From NCBI GenBank assembly GCA_025765615.1, contig JAIVFJ010000229.1, forward strand, positions 33,469-97,468: 64,000 bases of DNA, given 5' to 3'. Position 1 is the stretch's first letter. Every line of letters begins with the position of its first letter. Of this stretch, positions 10,960 through 22,329 are shown in pieces. Origin of the DNA: Zopfochytrium polystomum (taxonomy: Eukaryota; Chytridiomycota; Chytridiomycetes; Chytridiales; Chytridiaceae). A program made the translations under genes and the position numbers. The notes under the pieces are model-generated. The model ran no database searches, was not told the DNA's origin, and saw only the letters and a list, made by a program, of their open reading frames with translations.

Positions 10960-13155
10960 TGTGAGACTGTGCTCTCTAAATCCTCACCCTGGGCTATGGG
11001 TGGCAAATAGAGCAATGGCCTAAATACCAATCCTGAAAAGTGAAAAAGGGCAAAAAGGAGATGTCTAGGGGTCACTAGACAGGACAATGTATTTGGAGTC
11101 TTAAGAAGCCCAAGAAACACAAAGAAACTCTCTTACTACACACAAAGAGAAGGCTCTCACACTCAGACCAAAGGCAACTGTGAAAAGGTGGCACACTAGC
11201 AAAGAATGTGCAGGGTTCTCTGGTCCATGACACAGAGTGGGCCCAATGGGAGGCAAAAGCCAAAGCCAAAGGGGACCGGGAAATCCGGTAACAATGCTGG
11301 AGGTGCAAGATGCAACAAGCTCCAGGGAGCGGCACTAAGTGCAGCACTCCAATCCAACTGAAGAAGACAAGAGAGTGGGGAGGAAAGTGGCCAGACCCCA
11401 GTCTGTTGGAGCCACCACCATGGAGCAAGGCTCCCTCTCTGTCAAAGACAAGCCCTAAGTTGGAGGGGGTTGGACACAGAGGGCAAACACAAGGAACAGT
11501 TAGTGTGCAGAGGTGTCTGTTGAATTAATCAGAACTGTTTTCCACTTAACAGAACCAGACACAACTTGTCTCACTCCAAGGAGAAGTTCCAACTCAATCC
11601 AAGGAGGGGGCACACAGGGGTGGGAGACAGTGGGACTCTTCTTACTTCATCCTACTAGGACACAGACATCTGCTTCACCAAGCCAGAGGAATCCCCTATC
11701 TTAGAAGCAAGGAAGGTTAACACCCACTCCCTCACCCAAATGTGGCACCATGACATCACAGGCATTAATCTGAGAGAAAGAGGGTCTGAACCCAGTGAAG
11801 ACCAGGCCCACCAGAGGCCACAGGAGCCAACAACCAGGGAGGAGGGGGCATACCTGAGAGACCATTCCTGCAGCAGTACCTGACCAGACAGCTCATTCAT
11901 ATCCCCTTGAGAGACCTGGATTTGACTAGATGTATTGACAGGAACCTAGAGGCACCACCACAGATTTACCCTCCATCCTTCCATCACCAAGTGGCTCCTA
12001 CCCAGTCCAACCTAAACAGCATGCAGAATTGGTGAGGTGCACTGGGGCTTGAACCCAGCACACTGCCATCATGGCCAAGAGGACTTCAACCTCCTGTCAC
12101 ACACCAGGGGACTGCCACCCCCAGCTCTACATACAGTCAGGAAGAAAAGGGCAGGCAAGGGACTTCAGGCACAGGTTCTCACAGTCAACAAGATGGGGGG
12201 CAGCTGCTTAAATAGGAAAGGGTTGGAATCAGCAGGGTGAAGGAAGAAGGAAGGGAAAAGAGGGGAAAACATATAAAAAAGGACAAAACAATAAATAACA
12301 ACAAAAAGAGAGAGGAGGAGTGAGTCACCAAACAATGGGGCTGAGCCATCAAACAAGGAAGATGTTATGAATTACCCTCTGGAAACCTCTGGAACTAGAA
12401 CATTCCTTCGTGGAACCTAGATGGAGGAGATGGAGAGAGGTGGTTGGTGCAAAAGGAAGACAGTCACTCTCAGCCACACAAGAAAGAAAAGACACAGACA
12501 GAGACAGCAAGGAATAAATAAAAGAGAAAACAGGAAAAACAGGAAAAACAGGATAAATTACTAATTGGAAAAATAAGTAAAAATCACCAATGAAAAGATA
12601 AAGAAAAACCCTGTGATCTCATACCCTTTTATGAGGTAATACATCATGGTAGCAGGTGGTAGGGCTTGTTAGCTCTGCCACCATCTTGTTAACTCTGTCC
12701 ATCTGGGCTTAGCACTTCTCCCACAGAAGTGTTTCAGTCCTAAGTCATTTCCAAAAGTGAGGGGCCATTGGCCAGGCATAGTAGGACTTTGCATTTCTGC
12801 CCAGTCTTTCAACTAGCATGTCTCGAACTTGGCACCTTCCCAATTGAAGGGAGCGCTCTACCCACTGAGCAAGGGAGCCTTGTATCAGCAATTAGAATCA
12901 AGACTGAGTCTTTCTGTCTGCAACATCGCCAATAATAAATAATAATAGTAGAACTCAGAGACAGACATATGGAGCCAGTCAGAGGCCGTATGGAAACCCA
13001 ATAAATAATACAAGAGTAGGAATCCAAGCCTTGTCACGTTTTGCCAGCAAAACGCGGGTCGAGACGGGGTGGTAATCCTCACAATTACCAGTTAAAAAGT
13101 GGGTATACACTTAATTTATTTGAGGTCACAGGCTCGACAGCCTGTCGTCCTCACA
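10960..13155 (-). mobile_element. R2 element, copy 1 (2196 bp, TSD TAGC)
   Basis: The ends are TGTGAGACTG (left) and GTCCTCACA (right), so on either strand it starts TGTGAG and ends CTCACA. TAGC flanks it on both sides (10956-10959, 13156-13159). The inverted locus at 54.46 kb has a single CAGC followed by the same flanks and no insertion. Further copies are at 39289-41545 and 55029-57205. No convincing protein is encoded. The termini and short duplication suit a long solo LTR, but a non-autonomous DNA element is not excluded. Orientation follows the tRNA-like block, which would lie near the 5' end on the minus strand. Confidence 0.75.
12822..12885 (-). other. tRNA-like block in R2 copy 1
   Basis: On the minus strand, TTGCTCAGTGGGTAGAGCGC forms a tRNA D-arm (GCTC/GAGC) with a good A box. 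CTCCC-TTCAATT-GGGAA mimics an anticodon arm, and AAGTTCGAGAC resembles a B box about 45 nt downstream. The T-stem does not pair properly, so a working tRNA is unlikely. The same block occurs at the equivalent place in the other two R2 copies. Confidence 0.55.
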
Positions 13156-13264
13156 TAGCTCACAGCTGCCCAGGTCAGCTGACTTTTGTCACAACCAATG
13201 TTGAATCAGGTCAGCTGACTTTTGTCTCTGCTTTGTCTGCTGTGCAGAGACCTCTGTCAAGGCC

Positions 13265-13525
13265 TCTGGACACCCACTAGTTGATTTGAAATGCCCCTGA
13301 TGATTTCAAATCATCTTTCCTCTGTCGGAAGACTGGTCACTGCACACAGACCTCTGGACAGACCTTGGTTGATTTGAAATGCTCCTGAAGATTTCAAATC
13401 ATTTTCCCCTCTCTGTGGGGAGACCAGTTGCTTGCACACAGGGCTCCACACAGCGCTTGGTTGATTTGAAATGCTCTGAATATTTCAAATCACCCTCCCT
13501 CTGTGGGAAGGGGTTTGCAACACCT
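13265..13525. repeat. Tandem hairpin repeats
   Basis: Three units of about 85-110 bp each contain GATTTGAAATG, a short spacer and ATTTCAAATC, an inverted repeat able to form a hairpin, followed by a CTCTGTGGGAAG-type segment. An inverted copy of the array lies at about 54195-54400. No coding sequence overlaps. Confidence 0.7.
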
Positions 13526-13849
13526 CCCAGAGGAAAGTCCTGTCTGAAGCAGTTTGCAACTTGTTCAGATGGGCAAAACAGGAAACCCGGTCGACCTCCC
13601 TGCAGGAGAAAAAATTGGGCAGAGTTTTCTTATTGAAAAAAAAATAGACTCTCACTCCAATTTACCAGTCCCTGTCTAAAACAAGCTCTCTTTGCCGCCC
13701 TTGTCCTCAATTCAAAAATCAGTTGTATCCTTTCTTTCTTTCTACCTCTCAGCCACTTGCTTCCCTTCGCAGCCTCGACCCTTCCACCTTCTTGCGACGC
13801 CACCTTCACTCACACTGTTGCCTTCTACACTGCAACTTCAACAATGCAG

Positions 13850-14310
13850 CAGTCTGAAATTTTCACCAGAGAGCATGATCTGCCTGTTGAATTGGATCAG
13901 GAGGGTCCAGACCTCAAGGGGCAGCTGCTGCCCTGGCAGCAATCGACGTGGATTGCGAAGTTTTTTCTCTCAAATATCAATATTGACATGTCAGAGCACA
14001 AAGGGTTAACTCTGGCAAGGATCCACAGCAGGCATCGAACATAGAAAGAATTGAAGTGAAGACAGTACAAGCACAGGGAAAGAGGGGGAAAAAACAGCTT
14101 GTGGAAAACAAAGTGTAAAATCAACCGCTGTCAGAGCCACAAGAGCTATTTACATGTAGTTCCTTCTGAATCAAGTATCCACAGGCATGACTGGGCATTG
14201 CCAAAGTCCTCCTTCATTGCAACACCAACACTCACCCTACCTTCCCACTTCTTCCCACGTCACCAACAAAAGGCAAAATCCATCAGCTTCTGCTTGCTCC
14301 CTTCCTCAAC
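13850..14310. repeat. 3' flank shared by genes B and C (segmental duplication)
   Basis: 13850-14310 matches 45110-45555 closely, including AGAGCATGATCTGCCTGTTG, ATATCAATATTGACATGTCAG and CAGCTTGTGGAAAAC. The duplicated segment carrying genes B and C therefore extends about 450 bp beyond their stop codons. Confidence 0.75.
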
Positions 14311-14313
14311 CAC

Positions 14314-17300
14314 CTACTGCTGGTTGGTGGACAAGGCAAGCTTGGCCAAATTATCCAGAGCTCCTTTATGCCCCTGCTCCATTGCTTTCCGGAAGTAGTG
14401 CGCTGCCATGGAGGGATTCTTCTCAACGCCAGTGCCATAGTGGTACAGCACGCCAAGATTATTCTGGCCAGCTGCGCTTCCCTGCTGGGCTGATTTCTGG
14501 GCCCAGTAAAAAGCCTTGGCAGGATCCTTTGGAACGCCTCGGCCAGAGAGGTACAGAAAGTGAAGCTCACTTTGAGCATTTGCGTCCCCTTTCTCAGCTG
14601 CTTTCTGGAACAAGTCTGCCGCCTTGCAAAGGTCCATTGGAACACCGTCACCGTCCCGGTAGAGAAAGCCCAGATGGGTCAGGCCATCTGTATTCCCTTG
14701 ATCGGCTGCTTTTTTAAACCAGTGCGCAGCTGCCGCAAGATCTCTTTGAACGCCTTGACCGTGTTTGTGCAGTATGCCGAGATTGGCCTGAGACTGAGCA
14801 TGTCCCTTCTGGGCTGCTTTTCTGAACCAGGCTGCTGCCTGAGCAAGATCTTGTGCAACGCCTTCGCCGTCAGAGTATAGTATGCCTAAGTTGTGCAGAC
14901 CATCTGGGTCTCCCTGATTGGCTGCTTCCTGGAACCAGTGCAGCGTCTCAGCGAGATTCTTTAGAACGCCGTTGCCATTGCGGTACATCAAGCCCAGGTT
15001 GTTCTGAGCAGCTGCATTCCCCTGCTCCGCTGCTTTCCGGAACCAGTGGGCCGCCATTGAAGGATCCTTTGGAACCCCTCTGCCATTGAGGTAGAGCAGG
15101 CCAAGATTTTTTTGACTCACTGAATTCCCTCCCTCAGTTGATATCTGAAGCGAAATGGCCATGTCTGCTGCGAGATTTCTTTCTTCATCTTGCCTCCCAC
15201 TGGACATTGCTGGATGGTCGGTCCGTGGAGACAAGGTCCCATTTCTGTAAGCAACGCCAATCTGGGTCGAAATGTTGTGCACACATGAAATTAGAGAAGT
15301 CACCACTTCATATACACTCACACTCAACTCACCTCCTCTTCAGCTTGCACTGCTCCAGCCCCTCTGATCCCTGCTGAAAGCAACTCCACCAGATTGGGAC
15401 TGCCAGTGTTCCTCCCTGAATTGTCATCCAAAGATATTTGAGCCAAACTGAGAACCTCGCTCCCACAAAGTGACTCTTGGCTGCCAGCTGTACCATTGTC
15501 CATTGCCGCTTCGTAACCAAGCAATCGGCCCAAGTCCTGGGAGACTTCCTCAAAATCTGGTCGATCATTGGGGAAAACTGCCCAGCATCGCTCAAAAATT
15601 GAGCGGATTTGAGGACCGTAAGGGCTGTACACATTGGCAAAGAAGCAAGTCTCGTCCATGTTCGTAAAGACATCTGCACGGAAGTCGCTGTCTCGACATA
15701 GATTTGGCTCAAAGCTGTTTTTTTGGAGATATTCGAAGGTGAATCCATATACTCCTCGCCAGGACCACAGGATGATCTCAGTCAGAAGCACTGCGAAGGA
15801 GAAGACGTCTGACTTGGGTGAGCTCTGGTGAATGAAGTTGTTTCATGTTGGGTCAGTTAATTTCGCAAAAGGTTGGAAGTGAGAAAGTGTGTGTGGATTC
15901 AGGGTGAGGGAAGAAAAGACGCACTGTAGAGGAGGGATAAAACAAGAACAGGACAGACATGTGGATTTGCAAATTCTCACCACTGGCCTCCAGACGTGCC
16001 GCTCCGGCGCCTTCCAAAACAACGAGCCGTGCTGGTTGAAGCCTGTGATGCGCGTAAGTCCACCCTCGACCATTCTGGATAATCCAAAGTCCGAGATTTT
16101 GGCGATAATTTCCGACGAGGAAGCTTGAGTCAAAAGGACATTCTTGCTCTTGAGGTCGTGGTGGTGAATTCTCTGTTGGTGTAGAAATTTCATGCCCAAC
16201 GATACTTGGTGTAAGAAGGCAACCCTCGTGCGAACAGGTACAGTCTGCTGTGCGAGAGAGGTATCTTTGATATACTTGTGCAAGGAGCCGAGGTCTGCAA
16301 ACTAAGTGGGGGTATTGCGACAAATGGTTCATGTTGCGCAGTCAGTTTGCTACAGTCAAATCTGGGGTGAATTAAAGGGACAGGGAGGCCATGCACTATT
16401 TACCTCCATGAGCAGCTTTAAGAATTCGCCGTCAACCACGTATCCATGGAAGGCAATTACAAATGGAGAGAGCCCTTGGGACACACTCTTCATCATAACG
16501 AGGGCCTCACGCAACAATTTTTCCCGCTTCGATCCTTCATTTCTCGCAAAGGGTATCACCTTGATGGCGACTCTTGTGTACCGTTGGAGTGTACCTTGAA
16601 AGACTTTCCCAAAGGAACCGGAGCCAATGGGCTTATTAGGATCATATTTGATTTCGTTGGGTTTGAAGAGGGGCTGTAGGCAGTAAAAAAACAAAACGAG
16701 AGTCCCATGTGAGCAACCAAGTGCAACAAGCACGTAATTGGCAGTAGGCACGAACCATGACGTCATCGGTGGCTGGATTCGCGCGGATGGGCAAGGACGC
16801 TCCGGCCGACGGCTCTGCAGGCTGGACCGGTGGCAACTCCGAAGTGACGACTTTTCTGTACTGCTGAAGTATACCTTGAAAGACTTCACCAAAGGAACCA
16901 GAGCCAATAGGCTTGGCAGGATCATATTCAATTTTGTTCGCTTTGAAGAGGGGCTGCAAGCAAAGAAAAGAGGGTTCCATATAAGCAGCCGCAGCAGCGC
17001 CAAAGAGAGGAACGATTGAAATCTAAAAGAGACGTAAATTCACAAACCCGAACATCAACGGTCGGTGGATCATCCCGGATGGACGCTTGGTTAGCCGGTT
17101 TTGCAGGCTGCTGTGGCGGCCACTTCTGAGTAGCGAACTGCTGCAGGGGTTCTATAGGCGTGTTTGCGAGAGTGCGTGTAGCTGAGTGGGTGGGTGGCAA
17201 CCGTTCGTTTTGTTTAAGAGAGGGGGGGAAGGCAGGGGAAAGGGAGAATCAATCATTGGGCGGAAGGGGGAGGTAAGTTCAGCGAATACGTGACAGAAGG

Positions 17301-19199
17301 TGCAAAAGGGTCAACTCACGTTTTTCTTTCGCCGACAGGCTCTCGACGACCCCGCTTGCAGTGGCCATCGGTGCCGATGGGCTCTGGCAGAGAGCTTTTG
17401 CGCCAGGGGCGTCCGTCCCTGAGAAGGACGATAATGCCGCGCGCTCCTTCGGCAGCGCTGTAGAACCCCCGCTTGTCGGAGGCGGCTGCCGCCGGCGACG
17501 GTCGGAGTGTTCATCGATTTCTGCACCTTCGGCTTGATTTGGCCGTATCGATTCCGCGTCGCTTCCTAAGAAGAATGAAGCCTCCTCACGTTCGTTTGCC
17601 ACCACGGCTTTAGGCGAAGATTTGATTATGTCATATTCGAGGGAGAGTGCAGGTTCAGCACCCCCAGAGATTCGCTCCACTGTTGGTGGAATTTTCACAG
17701 CAGTCCCAACGAGGTCTGGACCGTGTGCGGCGGCTGTTGCGAGGGGTGCTGACTTGAAAGACTCAAAATTGGGAAAATCTTCCCCTTCTTCGACTTCTGA
17801 GAAGTAGCGCCAATCAGCAATCATGGCAGCTTCGACCGTCCGCGTTTCTTGGGCTGGCTGTTCCTGGACCAAAAAATTCACGACGCCAGGCCTCTCCAAC
17901 GGTGCAGGCCCAGCTCCCGCAGTGCTTGGATTTGCTGTTGCTGGGGGAATCGGTGGGGTTTCCTCGTGAGAATCCACTGGGCGCTCTGGAATAGACTCCG
18001 ACGTCGTCGAAGGCGTCTCGGACCTTGGTGAATGTGACGAATGCGTATCCGAGTCAAAAGAGACCCAGTCGTCGTCGTCCTCATCTGAAGAGTCTCCAGA
18101 CACGACAGACGTGGTCGAAGCTTTTGCCCCTTCGATAGTCAGAGCCTCCATGGGCACCTGCAATGAACTCCTGGTTGAATGTCGGCCACCGGCTCGGTTG
18201 TAAACAGACTGTCGAGTCCTGCCGGCACTTCTGGTGCCCGCATTCCTGTGTAATTGGCCATTGGAGCGGCCATTATAGGGGTGGTGGCCGTTTGGACGGT
18301 CTTCCGCCCATTCGTTGCCTCCTCCACCAAATTCACCACCATCACCGCCATCTCCACCTACTGAGCTTGCAGCATTTCTTCGACACCACTTTACTTCGAG
18401 CGTCTCGGCGTCGTTGCGCGCCCCAAAGACGGTCACTATAGTTCCCTCCCCAATCGAGAAGTGCCAGAAATCAGTGGAGGGATCGTATTGAGAACGTAAG
18501 TCACTTCCAAGGCCTTTTACTTTCAAGAAGGAGCGAATGCCCGTGTTGGGGAACGGAACTCTCAAGGAATTCACCGTGTCACGTTCAAAGCCTGTACCTT
18601 GAACTGTGATTTCGAGTGTTGAGGTCTAAAAAGGGCAACGTCATAGAAAGTCTCTGGGCGAATGACGGTTGCGAGGACTATTACCGATGCGTTGCTGGGT
18701 AGAGGAGTACAAAGTGAGCAAGTCATGAAAGGTTGATGGGGCAGCGCTGGCTGCTGTTGCGGCGGCAGCCGTGGGAACTCGTTAGGCAGATGCAGCGGAG
18801 GTTGGTCATTGTAGTGAGGCGGCGCCGGATCTGCCAAAAGTCCGCGTTCAAGCTGCTGTTCGACATTTTAGTTGACTTCGGAAGTAGGAATCCGCCCGAT
18901 TGACCTCCTTACCGACGCGCTACCCGAGTGAGAATTGGTAGTCGATTGCTGCTGAAATGAAGCGCTTTGCGCCGTCTCTGAGTGCATGGGGTTGCTGTCG
19001 TTGTCAACGCCGTCGTCGCCATTGTTGTCGTTGCCTTCATTGTTGTTGTCATGCGCGTCGGGCGTGCCATGCGAACCCTGTCGTCGAATGCGATGCAAGT
19101 TGAGCAGCGAGTACAGATCCCATCTTGCACCTCGCTTACCGAGTTGGCCGCGGTAACCAGCTGGGGGGAGTTGGGGTCGAACGATTCAGTCACGAAACG

Positions 19200-19243
<44 letters not shown>

Positions 19244-19592
19244 CACACATACTGACCTTTGCGGCGTCCACACCAGCGAGACAAAGAGATGTGACTGAAT
19301 TAGGCGACATGATGTCATCCAGGTTGAGCGTTTCATTCGAATCCTGTCATCGAATGCGATGCAGGTTGAGCGGCTTCGCACGAAAGTACGCTTCTCGCGC
19401 CTCGCTTACCAGCGGCCAAACAGCCTCCATGTAGTTGTCCTCGGTAACTACCTGGGGGGAGTTGGGGTCGAACGATCCAGTCACTAAACGCTCTCTTCTG
19501 CCTTGCCCGTTCCATTGGTTCGTTCGCACGCACGCACGCACGCACACGGCACACATACTTACCGAAGTCGGCGACGCCGGCGATGCCGTCAT
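14314..19592 (-). CDS. Gene B: N-module / acidic region / kinase / Sel1-repeat protein
   Basis: Thirteen exons join in frame to 1394 codons plus stop: 19563-19592, 19410-19451, 19257-19343, 19140-19160, 18913-19077, 18685-18855, 17320-18625, 17048-17181, 16756-16953, 16404-16673, 15981-16301, 15333-15824 and 14314-15261. Exon 7 begins with the beta-rich module shared with gene D (ITVQGTGF...VPFPNTG...SFLKV, ending LEVKWC), followed by a Gly-, Ser- and Asp-rich disordered stretch. Exon 9 holds a truncated first glycine loop. Exons 10-12 hold a full kinase: GSGSFGKVF, VAIKVIPF, HHDLKSKNVLL (non-RD), ISDFGLS, WKAPER and SDVFSF. Exon 13 has seven 36-residue Sel1 repeats. It is probably a cytosolic or nuclear kinase with a protein-binding repeat scaffold; substrates are unknown. 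The start is the first in-frame ATG of exon 1; further upstream exons cannot be excluded. Confidence 0.8.
19080..19563 (-). repeat. Tandem intron-exon-intron duplication at the 5' end of gene B
   Basis: Two units run GTNAGTATGTGTGCCGTG, a TG tract, TCGTTCGACCCCAACTC, CCCCCAG, a short exon (VVTEDNYMEAVWPL or LVTAANS), GTAAGCGAGG and CGCATTCGA-GACAG. The CA/TG tract at 19203-19241 is in the downstream copy. Both short exons keep phase 0, so duplication added residues without breaking the frame. Confidence 0.7.
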
Positions 19593-19971
19593 TGGTGGGG
19601 AGACACAGTGACAGTTATTGGTGATCAATATGGAGGAGGAGGCAGACAACCATCATGCTTCGAAAAGACACCACCAATTGGACATTGACCACTGATGTCT
19701 TCGAGTTTTTTTTTTTTTTTTTGTTTTTTTTTTTTTTGACTTTTCGTTTTTTCGGCTTTATGTATTTACACCTGCCACGCGAATCCCAAAGTCCAAGGAA
19801 ACAAAGAAGTAGTCCTATGTTCAGTGTGCCGGCTCTCACTGGAGTATCATTACGAATGACCAAACACACAACAATTAAACCAAAAACCCCCACCCCCATC
19901 CGCATCCAACGTCCCCACAATGGCCCTCCAGGCATAACACTCCGCTGCATCCCAATCACAACCGCCGACCT

Positions 19972-22009
19972 TCATCCCAGTTGCTCCAGCCTCCGCTTCG
20001 CGTCCCCGTTACCTTGCTCCGCGGCTTTGCCCAACCATTTCCGAGCTTCCACCGCGTCCTTCTCAACCCCTTCGCCGGAGAGGTACATCCGGCCCAGGTT
20101 GAGCTGCGCCAAAGCGTTCCCTTGCTCGGCCGCCTTCTGGAACCAACGCGCCGCTTCCGCGAGATCCTTTGCGGCGACGCCTTCGCCACTCTTGTACAGC
20201 GCGCCGAGGTTGAGCTGGCCAAACGGGTTCCCCTGGTCGGCCGCTCTTTGGAACCAGCGCGCGGCCTCGTCGAGATCCTTTGGAACGCCTTCGCCGTGCT
20301 TGTACAGCCGGCCCAGGTTATACTGACCGGTCGACAGTCCCTGATCGGCCGCTTTCCGGAACCATCGCGCGGCCTCGGCGGGATCCTTTGGAACGCCGTC
20401 GCCATCGCGGTACAGGGCTCCCAGGTTGTTCTGGCCGACCGAATTCCCCTGCTCGGCCGCTTTGCGGAACCAGCGCGCCGCCTCGCTGGTGTCCTTTGCG
20501 ACGCCATCACCGTTGCGGTACAGCCCGCCCAGGTTGCTCTGAGCCCAGGCGTTCCCCCGATCCGCCGCTCTCCGAAACCAGCGCGCGGCTTCGGCGAGAT
20601 CCTCTGCAACGCCTTCCCCGTTGCGGTACAGGATGCCCAGCCTGTTCTCAGCGGACTCGTTCCCTTGTTCCGCCGCTTTCCGGAACCAGCGCGCCGCCTC
20701 AGCGACATCCCTTGGAACGCCATCGCCGTCGCGGTACAGCGCGCCCAGGTTGTCCTGACCCCATGCATTTCCCTGCTCCGCAGCTTTCCGAAACCAGCGC
20801 GCCGCCTCGACGACATCCTTTGCGACACCTTTGCCGTCGCGGTACATGACGCCTAGATCCGCTTGCGCGCTCGCGTGGTCCTGCGCGGCCGCCGCGTGGT
20901 ACCAGCGGGCCGCCTCCGAGAAATCGTTTTCGTGGCAAGTTACTTCGGCAAACGCGTACTGGGCGAACGCGCATCCTTCCTCCGCGCGGCTCTGAATCCA
21001 GTCCGCAAACTTTCGCAGAACGCGTTTTGCGCCCGGGTCCACCGCGGCGCACGCCTTCAACTCCCGCTCGATTTTGTCCCGCTGCGGCTGCCCGCCAAGA
21101 TTCAGCCGGTCCGCCTCGGCAACGCTCCGCGGGAAGCCTTCGCCCAGCGCGAGCATGACGGCGTAGTGGAGGACGGAGTAGTACAGCGCCTGCGTGTTGT
21201 TTGCGGCCATTTCGATCCAGAAGGCGGCGCGGGAGAGGTCCGCGGCCGTGCCGACGGCAAACTGGTGGCGCATCGCCAGCATGAACTGGGCTGCCGGGTC
21301 GCCGCCGGCGCCGCTTTTTGTCAGCTGCCTGACGATCGGATCCACTGCAGGCGGCGTGGGGCTCGTAGCGTGGAATTGAGGGGAGGCGGTTGGGTCGACC
21401 GGTACGGTGGAAGAAGGGGTGCCGCGGGCTTGTGTCAGCATATCTCGAATCCGCCCGAGCGCGTCTCCTCTCCTCACGTCATTTGCCCACACATTGCGAT
21501 CGAGGTCAATATCTAATTAGCGTCAAGGAAGGGAGTTGGGGAAGGAGTGAGGAGGGGGGAAGGTCACGAGCGCGGTCAACATCTTTGATTTGCTTTGGTG
21601 TAATGCTTACAAATTTGGCCCGCAGTGACAAAGGCGGCAACGCTGGTCTCCACCTTCGGAGTCTTTTCGAGGCGAACGGGGAGGAACGGCTTTCGGTGCT
21701 CGTTGGCAAACTTGACTTCCTGCTTGCAGACGTGCGAGTCGACGTAGTCCTCCCATATGAATGGGACGATGACGCGGGACCTGAGGATGCCATCGATGAT
21801 GGACTCGTTCAGTGCGACTCCCATGTTAGTCCTGTCAAGCCAGAACTTAAAGCCACTCCTCTCGAGGTCGTCAGCGACGCTGAGGACGATGTGCTTGTTC
21901 GCCCAGCAGTAGCTGATCATGGCCTGGGATCGGCAGAGGGGATCAGTTTAGGGAGAAACGAGGCGGCGGCCCACTGGGACTGCAACGAGCGTACGTCAAA
22001 GTCAAGCAT
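19972..22009 (-). CDS. Gene T1: TIR domain - Sel1 repeat protein
   Basis: Three exons (21995-22009, 21611-21923, 19972-21512) give exactly 623 codons with stop (622 aa). Residues about 6-110 form a TIR domain: MISYCWANK at strand A, FWLDRTNMG, SRVIVPFIWEDY, then SHVCKQEVKF. The Glu of that last motif occupies the place of the catalytic NADase Glu in SARM1 and plant TIRs. A linker follows, then about nine Sel1 units (typically LGALYRDGDGVPKDPAEAARWFRKAAEQGN) to the C-terminus. There is no signal peptide or membrane segment, so it is likely cytosolic. TIR proteins cleave NAD+ or act as adaptors; Sel1 repeats bind proteins. An NAD-consuming receptor or effector is the natural inference. Introns are 71 and 98 nt. 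GC content is higher than in the flanks. Confidence 0.85.
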
Positions 22010-22329
22010 TTTGTGGTAGTTGTTGCGGTGGCAGCGGCGGTGGGTGTTGCAGAGGCGATCGTCATCGGCGTTCTGAGCATCCGCGTGGTCGCCGAGTCCA
22101 GAGCATCAGTTGCTGCGGGCAGGAGTGAGGTAATCGTTGCTGGAGACGATCGTCAAATGAATGGCTGAATGAATGAAGGAGCGAAAGAAGGGAATTGGGT
22201 GGCTGAGTTTCTCACATCATTTCCAGCGAGCCCAAGATCCTTTGTGACGCATTCATCGTATCTCGTTACAGAACGCCAAAACGATTATTATTCTGACCAT
22301 CTTGCTTTTCCTCCTGCCCTGCTGCTTAC

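Noticed and set aside
12822..12885. A functional tRNA gene
   Set aside because: The D-arm and B box are good, but the T-stem does not pair and acceptor ends do not match; all three copies sit inside R2.
13265..13525. CRISPR-like array
   Set aside because: Only three irregular units, spacers are themselves similar between units, and the context is a eukaryotic repeat.
14187..14717. Plus-strand frame of 176 codons
   Set aside because: Antisense shadow of the Sel1 exon of gene B; the same shadow occurs at 45627-45962 in gene C.
19956..20856. Long frames of about 290 codons on both strands over the Sel1 repeats of T1
   Set aside because: The 108-bp GC-rich repeat keeps several frames open at once. 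Only the minus-strand Sel1 frame matches a family and splices to the TIR exon.
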